Positions 45,659 to 55,853 of a DNA stretch of 64,000 nucleotides are shown here, piece after piece (the first letter of the stretch is position 1; every line of letters begins with the position of its first letter). The position numbers were made by a program, and so were the translations under genes. The notes beneath the pieces were generated by a model. It did not search any database, was not told the origin of the DNA, and worked only from the letters and a program-made list of their open reading frames with translations. Source of the DNA: Streptomyces xanthii (GTDB taxonomy: Bacteria > Actinomycetota > Actinomycetes > Streptomycetales > Streptomycetaceae); NCBI RefSeq assembly GCF_014621695.1, contig NZ_CP061281.1, forward strand, positions 4,774,001 through 4,838,000, written 5' to 3'.

Positions 45659-48055
45659 GTGACCACCAAGAGACGGGCGTTGAGAGCCGCCGCCGTGCTC
45701 GTGACCCTGGCCGCCACCGCGGCCACCGGGTCCATAGCGGCGACGACCGCCCAGGCCGACACCCCGGCCGCCGCGAACAAGGCCTCCGACGGGAAGACCT
45801 TCGGGGGCAAGGGCCACGTCATGGACGGCCCGTTCAGCAAGCAGATGGAGCAGCAGCGTCAGACCGCGCTGCAGAACGTGCTCCAGGGCAAGTCCAAGGT
45901 CCAGGAGAAGAACGGCTCCAAGGTCGTCGAGCTCTCCAAGGGCAAGTACGTCGAGCTGGGCCGCGAGCGCACGGACAAGATCTTCACGATCCTGACCGAG
46001 TTCGGCGACAAGGTCGACAACACGACCCTGGTGGACCGCCAGGACGATGACACGGACGAGCTGAAGCCCAAGTACGGGGGCACGCCCGGTCCGCTGCACA
46101 ACCAGATCGCCGAGCCGGACCGCACCAAGAACAACAGCACGGCCTGGCAGAAGGACTACGACGCCCAGCACTTCCGCGACCTGTACTTCGGTACGGGCAA
46201 GGGCGTCGACTCCCTCAAGACCTACTACGAGAAGACCTCCTCGGGCCGTTACTCGGTCGACGGCGAGGTCTCCGACTGGGTCAAGGTCGAGTACAACGAG
46301 GCCCGCTACGGCTCCAACTACTGCGGCGCCGACAACTGCCCGAACGTCGAGGACCTGGTCCGCGACGGCGTCAACGCCTGGGTCGCGCAGCAGAAGGCGG
46401 CCGGCAAGTCCGACGCCGACATCAAGGCCGACATGGCCCAGTACGACCAGTGGGACCGTACGGACCACGACAACGACGGCAACTTCAACGAGCCCGACGG
46501 CTACATCGACCACTTCCAGATCGTCCACGCGGGCGAGGACGGGTCGGCCGGCGGCGGCGCGCAGGGCGGCGACTCCCTGTGGGCGCACCGCGGTTACGCC
46601 TACAGCCGTGACGACGGCAACACGGGCCCCTCGGGCTTCAAGGCCGGCGGCACCCCGATCGGCGACACCGGCATCTGGGTCGGCGACTACACGATGCAGC
46701 CGGAGAACGGCGGCCTCGGCGTCTTCGCCCACGAGTACGGCCACGACCTGGGCCTGCCCGACCTGTACGACACCACGTACACGGGCGAGAACTCGGTCGG
46801 CTTCTGGTCGCTGATGTCGGCCGGTTCCTGGCTGGGCACCGGCAAGGACTCGATCGGCGACATGCCGGGCGACATGACCGCCTGGGACAAGCTGCAGCTG
46901 GGCTGGCTCAACTACGACACGGCGAAGGCGGCGACCAGGTCGACGCACAAGCTGGGTGTGTCGGAGTACAACACCAAGCTGAAGCAGGCGCTCGTCGTCG
47001 AGCTGCCGAAGAAGAACGTCACCACCGACATCGTCAAGCCGACCCAGGGCGCCAAGCAGTGGTGGTCCGACTACGGCGACGACCTCGACAACACCCTGGA
47101 GCGCACGGTCGATCTGACCGGCAAGTCCAAGGCCGCGCTCGAGCTCGACGGCTGGTGGAACATCGAGAAGGACTACGACTACCTGTACACGCAGGTGTCC
47201 ACGGACGGCGGCGCGAGCTGGCAGACCATCGACGGCACCGCCGACGGTCAGGCCATCACCCGTGACGGCGGCGACAAGCCGGCCCTGACGGGCGACTCCG
47301 TCAAGTTCCAGCACCTGGTCTTCCCGCTCGACGAGTTCGCCGGCAAGAAGATCGGCGTCCGCTTCCGCTACAAGACGGACGGCGGCGCGGGCGGCATGGG
47401 CTTCACCGCCGACAACCTGACGGTCAAGGCGGACGGCGCGGCCGTCTTCTCGGACGACGCCGAGGGCGACGACAACGGCTGGACCGCGCGCGGCTTCTCC
47501 CGCGTCGGCGCCTCCATCAGCGGCGACTTCCCGCAGTTCTACATCGCCGAGAACCGCCAGTACGTCTCGTACGACAAGACCCTCAAGGTCGGCCCGTACA
47601 ACTTCGGTTGGCGTGACGGCGGCGCGAAGGACGACTGGGTCGAGCACTACCAGTACCGTCCCGGCCTGATGATCTGGCAGTGGGACACCTCGCAGCGCAA
47701 CAACAACGTCGGCCAGCACCCGGGCAAGGGTCTGATCCTGCCGATCGACGCGCACGCGAAGCCGATGTACTGGGCCGACGGCAAGACCAAGATCACCAAC
47801 AAGATCACGCCGTACGACGCAGCCTTCGGCAAGTACCCGGTCCCCGGCATGACGCTGCACCGCCTGGGTGTCGAGAAGAAGATCCCGGCGCAGCTCGGCA
47901 ACCCGGTCTTCGACGACCACAAGGGCACCTACTGGTACGCCGAGAACCCGACGGGCAGTGTTCAGACAACTGACACCAACACCCGCATCGCGGTCGTCAA
48001 GCAGCCGCTCGACGGCTCCTCGATCACGGTGAAGGTCGGCCCCTCGGTCAAGTAA
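45659..48055 (+). CDS. Secreted immune-inhibitor-A-type M6 metalloprotease
   Basis: 798 aa from a GTG with GGAGGAGGG ~10 bp upstream. A Sec signal peptide with cleavage after AQA (Ala33) is followed by a propeptide-like region. The catalytic domain has the zinc motif HEYGH (358-362) in 'FAHEYGHDLGLPDLYD', and two C-terminal regions resemble the beta-sandwich/MAM-like parts of InhA ('VSTDGGASWQTIDG', 'VGVRFRYKTDGG' type). It digests extracellular proteins, probably during mycelial turnover. The following hairpin ends a monocistronic message. Confidence 0.92.
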   Translation: MTTKRRALRAAAVLVTLAATAATGSIAATTAQADTPAAANKASDGKTFGGKGHVMDGPFSKQMEQQRQTALQNVLQGKSKVQEKNGSKVVELSKGKYVELGRERTDKIFTILTEFGDKVDNTTLVDRQDDDTDELKPKYGGTPGPLHNQIAEPDRTKNNSTAWQKDYDAQHFRDLYFGTGKGVDSLKTYYEKTSSGRYSVDGEVSDWVKVEYNEARYGSNYCGADNCPNVEDLVRDGVNAWVAQQKAAGKSDADIKADMAQYDQWDRTDHDNDGNFNEPDGYIDHFQIVHAGEDGSAGGGAQGGDSLWAHRGYAYSRDDGNTGPSGFKAGGTPIGDTGIWVGDYTMQPENGGLGVFAHEYGHDLGLPDLYDTTYTGENSVGFWSLMSAGSWLGTGKDSIGDMPGDMTAWDKLQLGWLNYDTAKAATRSTHKLGVSEYNTKLKQALVVELPKKNVTTDIVKPTQGAKQWWSDYGDDLDNTLERTVDLTGKSKAALELDGWWNIEKDYDYLYTQVSTDGGASWQTIDGTADGQAITRDGGDKPALTGDSVKFQHLVFPLDEFAGKKIGVRFRYKTDGGAGGMGFTADNLTVKADGAAVFSDDAEGDDNGWTARGFSRVGASISGDFPQFYIAENRQYVSYDKTLKVGPYNFGWRDGGAKDDWVEHYQYRPGLMIWQWDTSQRNNNVGQHPGKGLILPIDAHAKPMYWADGKTKITNKITPYDAAFGKYPVPGMTLHRLGVEKKIPAQLGNPVFDDHKGTYWYAENPTGSVQTTDTNTRIAVVKQPLDGSSITVKVGPSVK

Positions 48056-48082
48056 CGAGGAAAACCGCAGGTCAAACGTGTA

Positions 48083-48134
48083 TCGGCCGCGACCGAGCTA
48101 GCTGGGGCTAGCGGGTCGCGGCCGATCGTGTTTA
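48083..48134 (+). terminator. Terminator after the M6 protease gene
   Basis: The 12-bp perfect outer stem TCGGCCGCGACC (48083-48094) / GGTCGCGGCCGA (48114-48125), with an inner GCTAG / CTAGC dyad, is followed by TCGTGTTTAG. Confidence 0.8.
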
Positions 48135-48188
48135 GGTGCGTCCTGTGGGTTTCTTATTGACACTACGTCTCACGGGGGTGTGACAGTC

Positions 48189-48521
48189 ATGTCCGCAGGA
48201 GGGTTCTGCAAGCTGCCGGGCGGCAGCGTGGTGGTGGCACTGACCTTGCCGGCACCGGACGCCGCCGAGGGGGCGGTACGGGTCCTGGTGCACGCCGCGA
48301 ACCGCGCCCGTGCCCTGACCCGCCTGCGCAATCTGGGCCTGCGCGCGGTCTACCTGCGGGGCAACAGCCACCCGCCGACCCCGGACGAGATCACCGCCGT
48401 CCTGCACCATCCGGACGGCCTCCTGTGGCGCGCGGCCCCGGACCCGGCCGTGGGCGAGCTCTGGCACCCGATACGAGCCCTTTTCCGGCCGACGGCCCCC
48501 GCGGGCGGCATAGCGAGCTGA
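48189..48521 (+). CDS. Hypothetical protein, ferredoxin-like small protein
   Basis: 110 aa; ATG at 48189 with GGGGG ~10 bp upstream (a GTG at 48180 is in frame). I do not recognise a family. It is a mixed alpha/beta sequence with 'LTRLRNLGLRAVYLRGNSHPPTPDEI' in the middle and a hydrophobic strand 'GSVVVALTLP' at the start. The frame has good Streptomyces codon bias and the gene sits alone between the protease terminator and a MITE. Confidence 0.6.
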   Translation: MSAGGFCKLPGGSVVVALTLPAPDAAEGAVRVLVHAANRARALTRLRNLGLRAVYLRGNSHPPTPDEITAVLHHPDGLLWRAAPDPAVGELWHPIRALFRPTAPAGGIAS

Positions 48522-48589
48522 CCGCCCGAGCCCTGTGGGGCGGCTGACGAGCGGGATCCGGCAGATCGGCCCGTCCGGCAGATCCAGCC

Positions 48590-48632
48590 CCTCCGGCGTT
48601 TGAGGAGCGGGGTCCGGGGCGGAGCCCCGTGG
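48590..48632. repeat. Common Streptomyces intergenic repeat (GTTTGAGGAGCGGGGTCC type)
   Basis: The stretch around CTCCGGCGTTTGAGGAGCGG followed by the GGGGCGGAGCCCC dyad is a motif I know from many Streptomyces intergenic regions. It abuts the MITE on its left side. One copy seen in this window. Confidence 0.5.
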
Positions 48633-48637
48633 CCTAG

Positions 48638-48808
48638 GGCCTGTCTGACCGTTCCCTTCTGCTCCGCGACGCCTGGCACGCACTCTCGCCGCACCGGGCG
48701 TAAGGCCAAGTACGTCCAGTACGAGGCCTTACGCCCGGCACGCCGAGAGCACGCACCAGACGCCGCGAAGCCGTCCTTCGGACGACGAAGGGAATGGTCA
48801 GACAGGCC
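48638..48808. mobile_element. 171-bp MITE with 22-bp terminal inverted repeats and CTAG target duplication
   Basis: The ends GGCCTGTCTGACCGTTCCCT (48638 on) and GGCCTGTCTGACCATTCCCT (complement of 48789-48808) match over 22 bp with one mismatch. CTAG flanks both sides (48634-48637, 48809-48812). The whole element is a long imperfect palindrome centred near GGCGTAAGGCC, with a ~16-bp extra stem-loop (GTCCTTCGGAC) in the right half. No ORF inside. The four-base CTAG duplication resembles that of IS701-family elements, the likely source of the transposase in trans. Confidence 0.8.
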
Positions 48809-49399
48809 CTAGGCGACGACGGGCTTGCCGGTGAGCTCGACCCCGGCGCGGCGCAGCTCCTCCAGTGCCGCCTCGGTCGTGGGCGCGGCCACCCCGGCCG
48901 TCAGGTCGAGCAGCACATGGGTGCGGAACCCTTCACGGGCCGCGTCCAACGCCGTGGCCCGCACACAGTGATCCGTGGCGATCCCGACGACGTCGACCTC
49001 GGAGATCTCCCGGTCCCGCAGCCACTCCGCCAGCGGCACCCCGTTCTCGTCGGCCCCCTCGAACCCGCTGTACGCGGCCGAGTAGGCCCCCTTCGAGAAC
49101 ACGGCGTCGATCGCGCCGGAGGCGACCGCGGGCGCGAAGTTCGGGTGGAAGCCGACGCCCTCCGTGCCGGCGACGCAGTGCGCGGGCCAGGTGGCGACGT
49201 AGTCCGGGTTCTCCGAGAAGTGGTCGCCCGGCGCGATGTGGTGGTCGCGGGTCGCCACCACGTGCCGGTAGCCACCGCCGCCGGCCTGGCCGATCAGATC
49301 CGTGATCGCGGCAGCGACATCGGCACCTCCCGCCACGGCGAGGCTGCCGCCCTCGCAGAAGTCGTTCTGCACGTCTACGACGATCAGGGCGCGGCGCAT
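48809..49399 (-). CDS. pncA: Nicotinamidase (isochorismatase fold)
   Basis: 196 aa. It hydrolyses nicotinamide to nicotinate in NAD salvage. The catalytic triad is Asp9 ('IVVDVQNDF'), Lys103 ('FSKGAY') and Cys145 ('TDHCV'); the metal site lies in 'RDHHIAPGDH'. The TAG stop codon lies in the CTAG flank of the MITE, whose insertion left the reading frame intact. It pairs functionally with pncB, which uses the product and is transcribed in the same direction 108 bp upstream. Confidence 0.93.
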   Translation of the reverse strand: MRRALIVVDVQNDFCEGGSLAVAGGADVAAAITDLIGQAGGGGYRHVVATRDHHIAPGDHFSENPDYVATWPAHCVAGTEGVGFHPNFAPAVASGAIDAVFSKGAYSAAYSGFEGADENGVPLAEWLRDREISEVDVVGIATDHCVRATALDAAREGFRTHVLLDLTAGVAAPTTEAALEELRRAGVELTGKPVVA

Positions 49400-49506
49400 G
49401 GTCGGTGTCCTTCTGCTGGGAGACTACGAGCGTAGAAGCTCGGCTCGCGGAACGGGAGAGGGCGGGCGGGAGAGGGCACGGACCCCCTCCCGGTGACCGC
49501 GGGCGC

Positions 49507-50835
49507 TCAGGCGTACTCGGTGGGGATGACGGCCTCGCCCTTCGAGAGCTGGGTCGCCGACAGGGGCAGCGCGTCGCGCGCCGCGATGTGCCGCTCGCGG
49601 ACCGTGTCCAGCGGCTCGCGGGCGATCACCTCGCCGCCCCGGACCAGCTCGACGAGCAGCTGCCGGTCGGCGAGCTCCTCCGGGACCGCGCCGAGGCCCA
49701 CGACCTCGGCCTCGGCGACCCCGTCCGCGTCGAGCCGGCGCGCGGCCCACTTGCGGCCGCCGACGGAGGCCTTCCCGCCCACCGACTTCTTCGCGACCGG
49801 CACGAGCGGCGCCTTCGGGTCGGCGGACTCGGCGCGGGCGACCAGCTTGTAGACCATGGAGCAGGTCGGGTGCCCCGAGCCGGTGACCAGCTGGGTGCCG
49901 ACCCCGTACGCGTCCACGGGCGCGGCGGCGAGCGAGGCGATGGCGTACTCGTCGAGGTCGGAGGTGACCACGATCTTGGTGTCCTTGGCGCCGAGGTCGT
50001 CGAGCTGCTGGCGCACCCGGTGCGCGACGAGCAGCAGGTCGCCGGAGTCGATCCGGACGGCCCCGAGCTTCGGCCCGGCGATCTCCACGGCCGTGCGGAC
50101 GGCCTTCTGCACGTCGTACGTGTCGACGAGCAGAGTCGTTCCTTCTCCGAGCGTGTCGACCTGGGCGCGGAACGCGTCGCGCTCGGAGTCGTGCAGCAGG
50201 GTGAACGCGTGGGCCGAGGTGCCGACGGTCGGGATCCCGTAGCGGAAGCCGGCCGCCAGGTCCGAGGTCGTGGCGAAGCCGCCCACGTACGCGGCGCGGG
50301 ACGCGGCGACCGCGGCCAGCTCGTGGGTGCGCCGGGCGCCCATCTCGATCAGCGGCCGCTCGCCCGCGGCCGAGGCCATGCGGGAGGCGGCGGCGGCGAT
50401 CGCCGAGTCGTGGTTGAGGATCGAGAGGATCACCGTCTCCAGGAGCACGCACTCGGCGAAGGAGCCCTCGACGCGCAGGACCGGGGAGCCGGGGAAGTAG
50501 ACCTCGCCCTCGGGGTAGCCCCAGATGTCGCCGGAGAACCGGTAGTCCGCGAGCCACTGGAGGGTCGGCTCGTCGACGATCCCGGCCTCGCGCAGGAAGC
50601 CCAGCTCGCCGGCGCCGAACCGGAAGTTCTCGACGGCGTCCAGGACGCGCCCGGTGCCCGCAACGACGCCGTAGCGGCGCCCCTCGGGCAGACGCCGGGT
50701 GAAGACCTCGAAGACCGAGTGCCGGTCGGCGGTGCCCGCTCGGAGGGCGGCCTGGAGCATCGTCAGCTCGTAGTGGTCGGTGAAGAGCGCTGTCGACGGA
50801 ACGTCCACCGGCAGGCCAAGGTCCGCTGTGTTCAT
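49507..50835 (-). CDS. pncB: Nicotinate phosphoribosyltransferase
   Basis: 442 aa; ATG at 50835, matching the family N-terminus 'ALFTDHYELTMLQAAL'. Phosphoribosyl-binding and active-site blocks include 'LIEMGARRTHELAA', 'GTSAHAFTLLH' (His autophosphorylation region), 'AVRIDSGDLL' and 'TSDLDEYAI'. It makes nicotinate mononucleotide from nicotinate and PRPP with ATP. Divergent from clpS; GTCAGTGTGAC, a small dyad near 50861-50871, lies between them. Confidence 0.93.
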   Translation of the reverse strand: MNTADLGLPVDVPSTALFTDHYELTMLQAALRAGTADRHSVFEVFTRRLPEGRRYGVVAGTGRVLDAVENFRFGAGELGFLREAGIVDEPTLQWLADYRFSGDIWGYPEGEVYFPGSPVLRVEGSFAECVLLETVILSILNHDSAIAAAASRMASAAGERPLIEMGARRTHELAAVAASRAAYVGGFATTSDLAAGFRYGIPTVGTSAHAFTLLHDSERDAFRAQVDTLGEGTTLLVDTYDVQKAVRTAVEIAGPKLGAVRIDSGDLLLVAHRVRQQLDDLGAKDTKIVVTSDLDEYAIASLAAAPVDAYGVGTQLVTGSGHPTCSMVYKLVARAESADPKAPLVPVAKKSVGGKASVGGRKWAARRLDADGVAEAEVVGLGAVPEELADRQLLVELVRGGEVIAREPLDTVRERHIAARDALPLSATQLSKGEAVIPTEYA

Positions 50836-50954
50836 GTTCAGGATGCTACCCCGAATTAGCGTCAGTGTGACGATTTCTGTGGCGCGTGTGGGCGAGGCCA
50901 CGTGGCGCGCACCCGAGCGGCTCGTTTGTGCGGTTCAGGCCTCCTGGTGGCAGC

Positions 50955-51272
50955 ATGGGCCGTGTGACGGCTCCCGCACCCCTTGAGATCGAAAGCCCCG
51001 AGACGACGGAGGACCTCTCCGCGGTCCCCGAGCCGGACGTCCCCTGGATCACCCTGGTCCACAACGACCCGGTGAACCTGATGAGTTACGTGACATACGT
51101 CTTCCAGACGTACTTCGGGTACTCCAAGGACAAGGCCACCAAACTGATGATGGACGTTCATCACAAGGGGCGGGCCGTGGTCTCCTCCGGCACCCGCGAG
51201 GAGATGGAGCGGGACGTCCAGGCCATGCACGGATACGGCCTGTGGGCCACGCTGCAACAGGATCGGAAGTAA
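50955..51272 (+). CDS. clpS: ATP-dependent Clp protease adaptor ClpS
   Basis: 105 aa from the ATG at 50955 (GTG at 50964 possible). '[21 protein letters not shown]' holds the N-degron pocket Asn-Asp pair, and '[18 protein letters not shown]' the ClpC/ClpA-binding His region. It delivers N-end-rule substrates to Clp. A DUF2017 gene follows after 10 bp, a pairing that is conserved in Actinobacteria. Confidence 0.94.
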   Translation: MGRVTAPAPLEIESPETTEDLSAVPEPDVPWITLVHNDPVNLMSYVTYVFQTYFGYSKDKATKLMMDVHHKGRAVVSSGTREEMERDVQAMHGYGLWATLQQDRK

Positions 51273-51282
51273 CGCCGTACTC

Positions 51283-51882
51283 ATGCCCGGACACTTCGAA
51301 CCGATCCCCGGAGGCGGCGCCGCCGTCGCCCTCGACGACGTCGAGATCTCCATCATCCGCTCGCTCGCCGTCCAGCTCCTGGAGCTGATCGGCCCCGGCC
51401 CCGGCGGCGAGGTCTCCGACGACCCGCTCGCCGAGCTGTTCGCCGAGGGTCCCAGCGAGCCGCCCACCGACGCGGTGCTGCGCCGGCTGCTCCCGGACGC
51501 GTACGGCGGCCCGGGCGTCTCCGAGCAGGAGGACCCCGACGAACTGCGCGCGTACTCCTCCGAGTTCCGCCGCTTCACCGAGAACGACCTGCGGGCCGGC
51601 AAGCGCGAGGACGCCCTCGCGGTGATCCGCTCGCTGGACGCGCTGAGCCCGGCCGGTGACGGGGGAGCGGTGCTCAAGCTCTCGCCCGGGGAATCGGTGC
51701 AGTGGATGCGCGCGCTCAACGACCTGCGCCTGGCCATCGGCACCCGTCTGGAGATCACCGACGAGGAGGACACGGACCTCCTCTACCGGCTGCCGGACGA
51801 GGACCCGCGTAAACCCATGGTGATGGCGTACCTGTGGCTCGGCGGTCTCCAGGAGACTCTGGTCGAAACCCTTATGCCCTGA
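51283..51882 (+). CDS. DUF2017 family protein, partner of clpS
   Basis: 199 aa. 'HFEPIPGGGAAVALDDVEISIIRSLAVQLLELI' at the N-terminus and 'YLWLGGLQETLVETL' at the end are diagnostic. Helical, soluble, function unknown. It is constantly found directly after clpS, and here in the same operon, suggesting a role connected with Clp proteolysis. Confidence 0.88.
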   Translation: MPGHFEPIPGGGAAVALDDVEISIIRSLAVQLLELIGPGPGGEVSDDPLAELFAEGPSEPPTDAVLRRLLPDAYGGPGVSEQEDPDELRAYSSEFRRFTENDLRAGKREDALAVIRSLDALSPAGDGGAVLKLSPGESVQWMRALNDLRLAIGTRLEITDEEDTDLLYRLPDEDPRKPMVMAYLWLGGLQETLVETLMP

Positions 51883-52239
51883 CCTGTCAGGACAAGATGG
51901 GCGGAGTCTGGACGTCCATTTCCTGGACGTTCGCTCAGCGGACGCTCAAATCCGCATAACGATCCCGTCACCGTGACGCTCCGTAATGCCGCCACGTGCG
52001 TTATTTGTCCCCTTTTTCCTGTGTCGTGCGCCACACGCGCCTCGCCCGATCACCGTGAACGGCGTGATAAATCTTCACGACCACCCGGCAGGCGCCACCC
52101 CCTGCCCGCCGGGGGCGCCCCGACCGGCAGACCGCCGGTAGGCACAGCTCCATCCATCCAGGGGTTCGACCCCGAAGGATCGTCACAGTCGATCCGAGCC
52201 GCGTACGGCACGGATCGGCATGGAGAAAGGCGCACCACC
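51883..52239. other. 357-bp control region of the amino-acid permease gene
   Basis: A small hairpin CGTCCA-TTTCC-TGGACG (about 51913-51929) lies ~30 bp after the DUF2017 stop and may end that transcript. An AT-richer part near 52000-52020 (TGCGTTATTTGTCCCCTTTT) and near 52065-52080 may contain promoters. No gene seen. Confidence 0.45.
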
Positions 52240-53688
52240 ATGACCTCAGTGCAGGTCGACGACAAGCACCACGACGCCGGCAATGAGGCCGTGCAGGACG
52301 CGGAAGCGTCCAGCGAGGGCTACCAGCGGGGCCTCGGCTCCCGCCAGATCCAGATGATCGCCATCGGCGGCGCCATCGGCACGGGTCTCTTCCTCGGCGC
52401 GGGCAAGGGCATCTCCAAGGCGGGCCCCAGCCTGATCCTCGCGTACGCCATCGCGGGCGTCGTCATCTTCTTCATCATGCGGGCGCTCGGCGAGCTCCTC
52501 ATGTACCGCCCCGTCTCCGGCTCGTTCTCGGAGTACGCGCGTGAGTTCATCGGCCCCTTCGCGGGCTTCGTCACCGGCTGGACGTACTGGCTGTTCTGGG
52601 TCATCACCGGCATGACCGAGGTGACGGCCGCGGCCGTCTACATGACGTTCTGGTGGGACATCCCGCAATGGCTGTCCGCACTCGTCTTCACCGTCATCCT
52701 CTTCGGCGCCAACCTGATCTCCGTGAAGCTCTTCGGTGAGCTGGAGTTCTGGTTCTCCACGGTCAAGGTCACCGCCATCATCGGCATGATCCTGATCTGC
52801 GCCGGCATCCTCACCATCGGCTTCTCCGACGTCGGTGACACCGCGTCCGTCACGCACCTGTGGGACCTCGGCGGCTTCTTCGCCGGCGAGAACGGCATCG
52901 GCTCGACGCTGATGACCCTGCAGATGGTCATGTTCGCCTTCCTCGCGGTCGAGCTCGTCGGCGTCACCGCGGGCGAGGCCAAGGACGCCAAGACCGTCCT
53001 GCCCAAGGCCATCAACACCGTGCCGTGGCGCATCGCCGTCTTCTACGTCGGCGCCCTGATCATGATCCTCTCGGTCATCCCGTGGACCTCCTTCAAGGCC
53101 GGCGAGAGCCCGTTCGTCCACGCCTTCGACGAGATGGGCCTGGGCATCGGCGCCGCCATCGTCAACTTCGTCGTGCTGACCGCCGCGCTGTCCTCCTGCA
53201 ACTCGGGCATGTACTCCACCGGCCGCATGCTGCGCGACCTCGCGCTCAACGGCCAGGGCCCGCGCCTGTTCACCAAGCTGAGCAAGAAGGGCCTGCCGGT
53301 CGTCGGCACCACATTCTCCGCCGCGATGATGCTGGTCGGCGTCTGGATCAACTACCAGTGGCCGGGCGAGGCGTTCAACTACGTCGTCTCCTTCGCCACC
53401 ATCTCCGGCATGTGGGCCTGGATCGTCATCCTGATCTCCCAGATCCGCTACCGCCTCAAGTCCGACCGGGGCGAGCTGCCCAAGTCCACGTTCCGCGCCC
53501 CGGGCGGCATCTGGGCGAGCATCTTCTCGCTGGCGTTCATCGCGCTGGTCATCGTCACGATGGGCATGGACAAGGACAACCGGGTCGCCCTGTACGGGGC
53601 GCCGGTCTGGGGCGCGATCCTCGCGGTCGCCTACTTCGTGCTCAAGGCGCGGAAGACCGAGGGCGCCGCGGCCGTCCAGCGCGGCTGA
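52240..53688 (+). CDS. Amino-acid permease, AAT family of the APC superfamily
   Basis: 482 aa; ATG at 52240 with GGAGAAAGG ~9 bp before. About 12 spans. The diagnostic first helix 'MIAIGGAIGTGLFLGAGKGI' and 'AGPSLILAYAIAGVVIFFIMRALGEL' are those of the AAT group (GabP, AnsP, LysP, CycA). It is a proton symporter; the specific amino acid cannot be told. Located upstream of the cysteine locus but separated by a hairpin. Confidence 0.9.
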   Translation: MTSVQVDDKHHDAGNEAVQDAEASSEGYQRGLGSRQIQMIAIGGAIGTGLFLGAGKGISKAGPSLILAYAIAGVVIFFIMRALGELLMYRPVSGSFSEYAREFIGPFAGFVTGWTYWLFWVITGMTEVTAAAVYMTFWWDIPQWLSALVFTVILFGANLISVKLFGELEFWFSTVKVTAIIGMILICAGILTIGFSDVGDTASVTHLWDLGGFFAGENGIGSTLMTLQMVMFAFLAVELVGVTAGEAKDAKTVLPKAINTVPWRIAVFYVGALIMILSVIPWTSFKAGESPFVHAFDEMGLGIGAAIVNFVVLTAALSSCNSGMYSTGRMLRDLALNGQGPRLFTKLSKKGLPVVGTTFSAAMMLVGVWINYQWPGEAFNYVVSFATISGMWAWIVILISQIRYRLKSDRGELPKSTFRAPGGIWASIFSLAFIALVIVTMGMDKDNRVALYGAPVWGAILAVAYFVLKARKTEGAAAVQRG

Positions 53689-53708
53689 CCCGCCACATCT
53701 CACCAGTC

Positions 53709-53745
53709 GGGCCGTCCCGTACCGCGATCCGGTACGGGGCGGCCC
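53709..53745 (+). terminator. Terminator hairpin after the permease gene
   Basis: GGGCCGTCCCGTACC (53709-53723) pairs with GGTACGGGGCGGCCC (53731-53745), one mismatch, seven-base loop, starting 21 bp after the permease stop. Confidence 0.8.
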
Positions 53746-53764
53746 TCCTGCTTATCCTGACCGC

Positions 53765-54181
53765 ATGCTGACGATTTCCAAGGCGCTGTACGACCAGATC
53801 GTGGAGCACGCCCGCAAGGACCACCCCGACGAGGCCTGCGGCGTCGTGGCCGGCCCGGTCGGCGAGGGCCGCCCCGAGCGCTTCATCCCGATGCTGAACG
53901 CCGCCCGCTCGCCCACCTTCTACGAGTTCGACTCCGGCGACCTGCTCAAGCTGTACCGCGAGATGGACGACCGCGACGAGGAGCCGGTGATCATCTACCA
54001 CTCCCACACCGCGACCGAGGCCTACCCGTCCCGCACCGACATCACGTACGCCAACGAGCCGGGCGCCCACTACGTCCTCGTCTCCACCGCCGACACCGAC
54101 GACGCGGGCCCCTTCCAGTTCCGCTCGTTCCGCATCGTCGACGGCGAGATCACCGAGGAAGAGGTCGAGGTCACGGCCTGA
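53765..54181 (+). CDS. mec: JAMM (M67) metalloprotease, Mec-type CysO maturase
   Basis: 138 aa. The JAMM zinc site is complete: Glu23 ('PDEACGVV'), His79 and His81 ('YHSHTATEAYPSRTD') and Asp92, with Ser89. In Mycobacterium tuberculosis Mec+ frees cysteine from the CysO-cysteine adduct; in Pseudomonas QbsD trims the C-terminus of a ThiS-like carrier. CysO and CysM are the next two protein genes, so it belongs to the thiocarboxylate-dependent cysteine pathway. Here both jobs may be needed (see cysO). Confidence 0.9.
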   Translation: MLTISKALYDQIVEHARKDHPDEACGVVAGPVGEGRPERFIPMLNAARSPTFYEFDSGDLLKLYREMDDRDEEPVIIYHSHTATEAYPSRTDITYANEPGAHYVLVSTADTDDAGPFQFRSFRIVDGEITEEEVEVTA

Positions 54182-54192
54182 GTTCCGGGCTC

Positions 54193-54231
54193 ATCTCGCC
54201 ATGCAGACGATTTTCGACCGCATGGTGAGAT
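54193..54231. promoter_or_regulatory. 12-bp inverted repeat upstream of the cysO leader
   Basis: ATCTCGCCATGC (54193-54204) and GCATGGTGAGAT (54220-54231) are complements with one mismatch and a 15-base AT-rich spacer. It starts 12 bp after the mec stop and ~40 bp before the leader peptide: operator for a dimeric regulator or a terminator for mec. Confidence 0.5.
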
Positions 54232-54272
54232 CACATTCCTGGGAGCGGGGCGGGAATCGATACGATGAGCGC

Positions 54273-54374
54273 ATGGTTTTCCACGACGTGAGCGAAAAGA
54301 CGCCGGGCATGCTGCTCGTGGCGCGGCTGCACGTCGACCTGTGCCGCCTCGCCAGCGCCATCTGTCCGCGCTGA
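54273..54374 (+). CDS. Putative Cys-containing leader peptide upstream of cysO-cysM
   Basis: 33 codons from the ATG at 54273 (in-frame GTG at 54288 and ATG at 54309 are alternatives). The C-terminal half 'LLVARLHVDLCRLASAICPR' matches the actinobacterial leader-peptide type that precedes sulfur-assimilation genes and ends in DLxRxxSAxC. The two cysteine codons near the end suggest attenuation by cysteinyl-tRNA supply. A TACGAT box at 54261-54266 could be the -10, making the message nearly leaderless. It ends 117 bp before cysO. Confidence 0.7.
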   Translation: MVFHDVSEKTPGMLLVARLHVDLCRLASAICPR

Positions 54375-54397
54375 GCCGCACCGCCGTCAGGCCCTGA

Positions 54398-55737
<1,340 letters not shown>

Positions 55738-55738
<1 letters not shown>

Positions 55739-55830
55739 CGCAGCTTCCCGCGCCTGAATCGGAGAAATGCGACCCGAAGGGTCCGCATTTCAGGGGCGCG
55801 GGGAACTGCGCGACCAGCCCCCACCGGACC
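55738..55830. repeat. Dispersed inverted-repeat element, copy F (decayed left arm)
   Basis: The right arm (about 55788-55817, CAGGGGCGCGGGGAACTGCG) is intact. The left arm is degraded to GACGCAGCTTCCCGCGCCTGAA (55738-55759), and the loop is only ~30 bp with an inner ATGCGAC...GTCCGCAT dyad. Located between the convergent cysM and MazF-like genes; the left arm begins at the cysM stop codon. Confidence 0.8.
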
Positions 55831-55853
55831 CGCGCCCGGCGACGAACGGGAAC

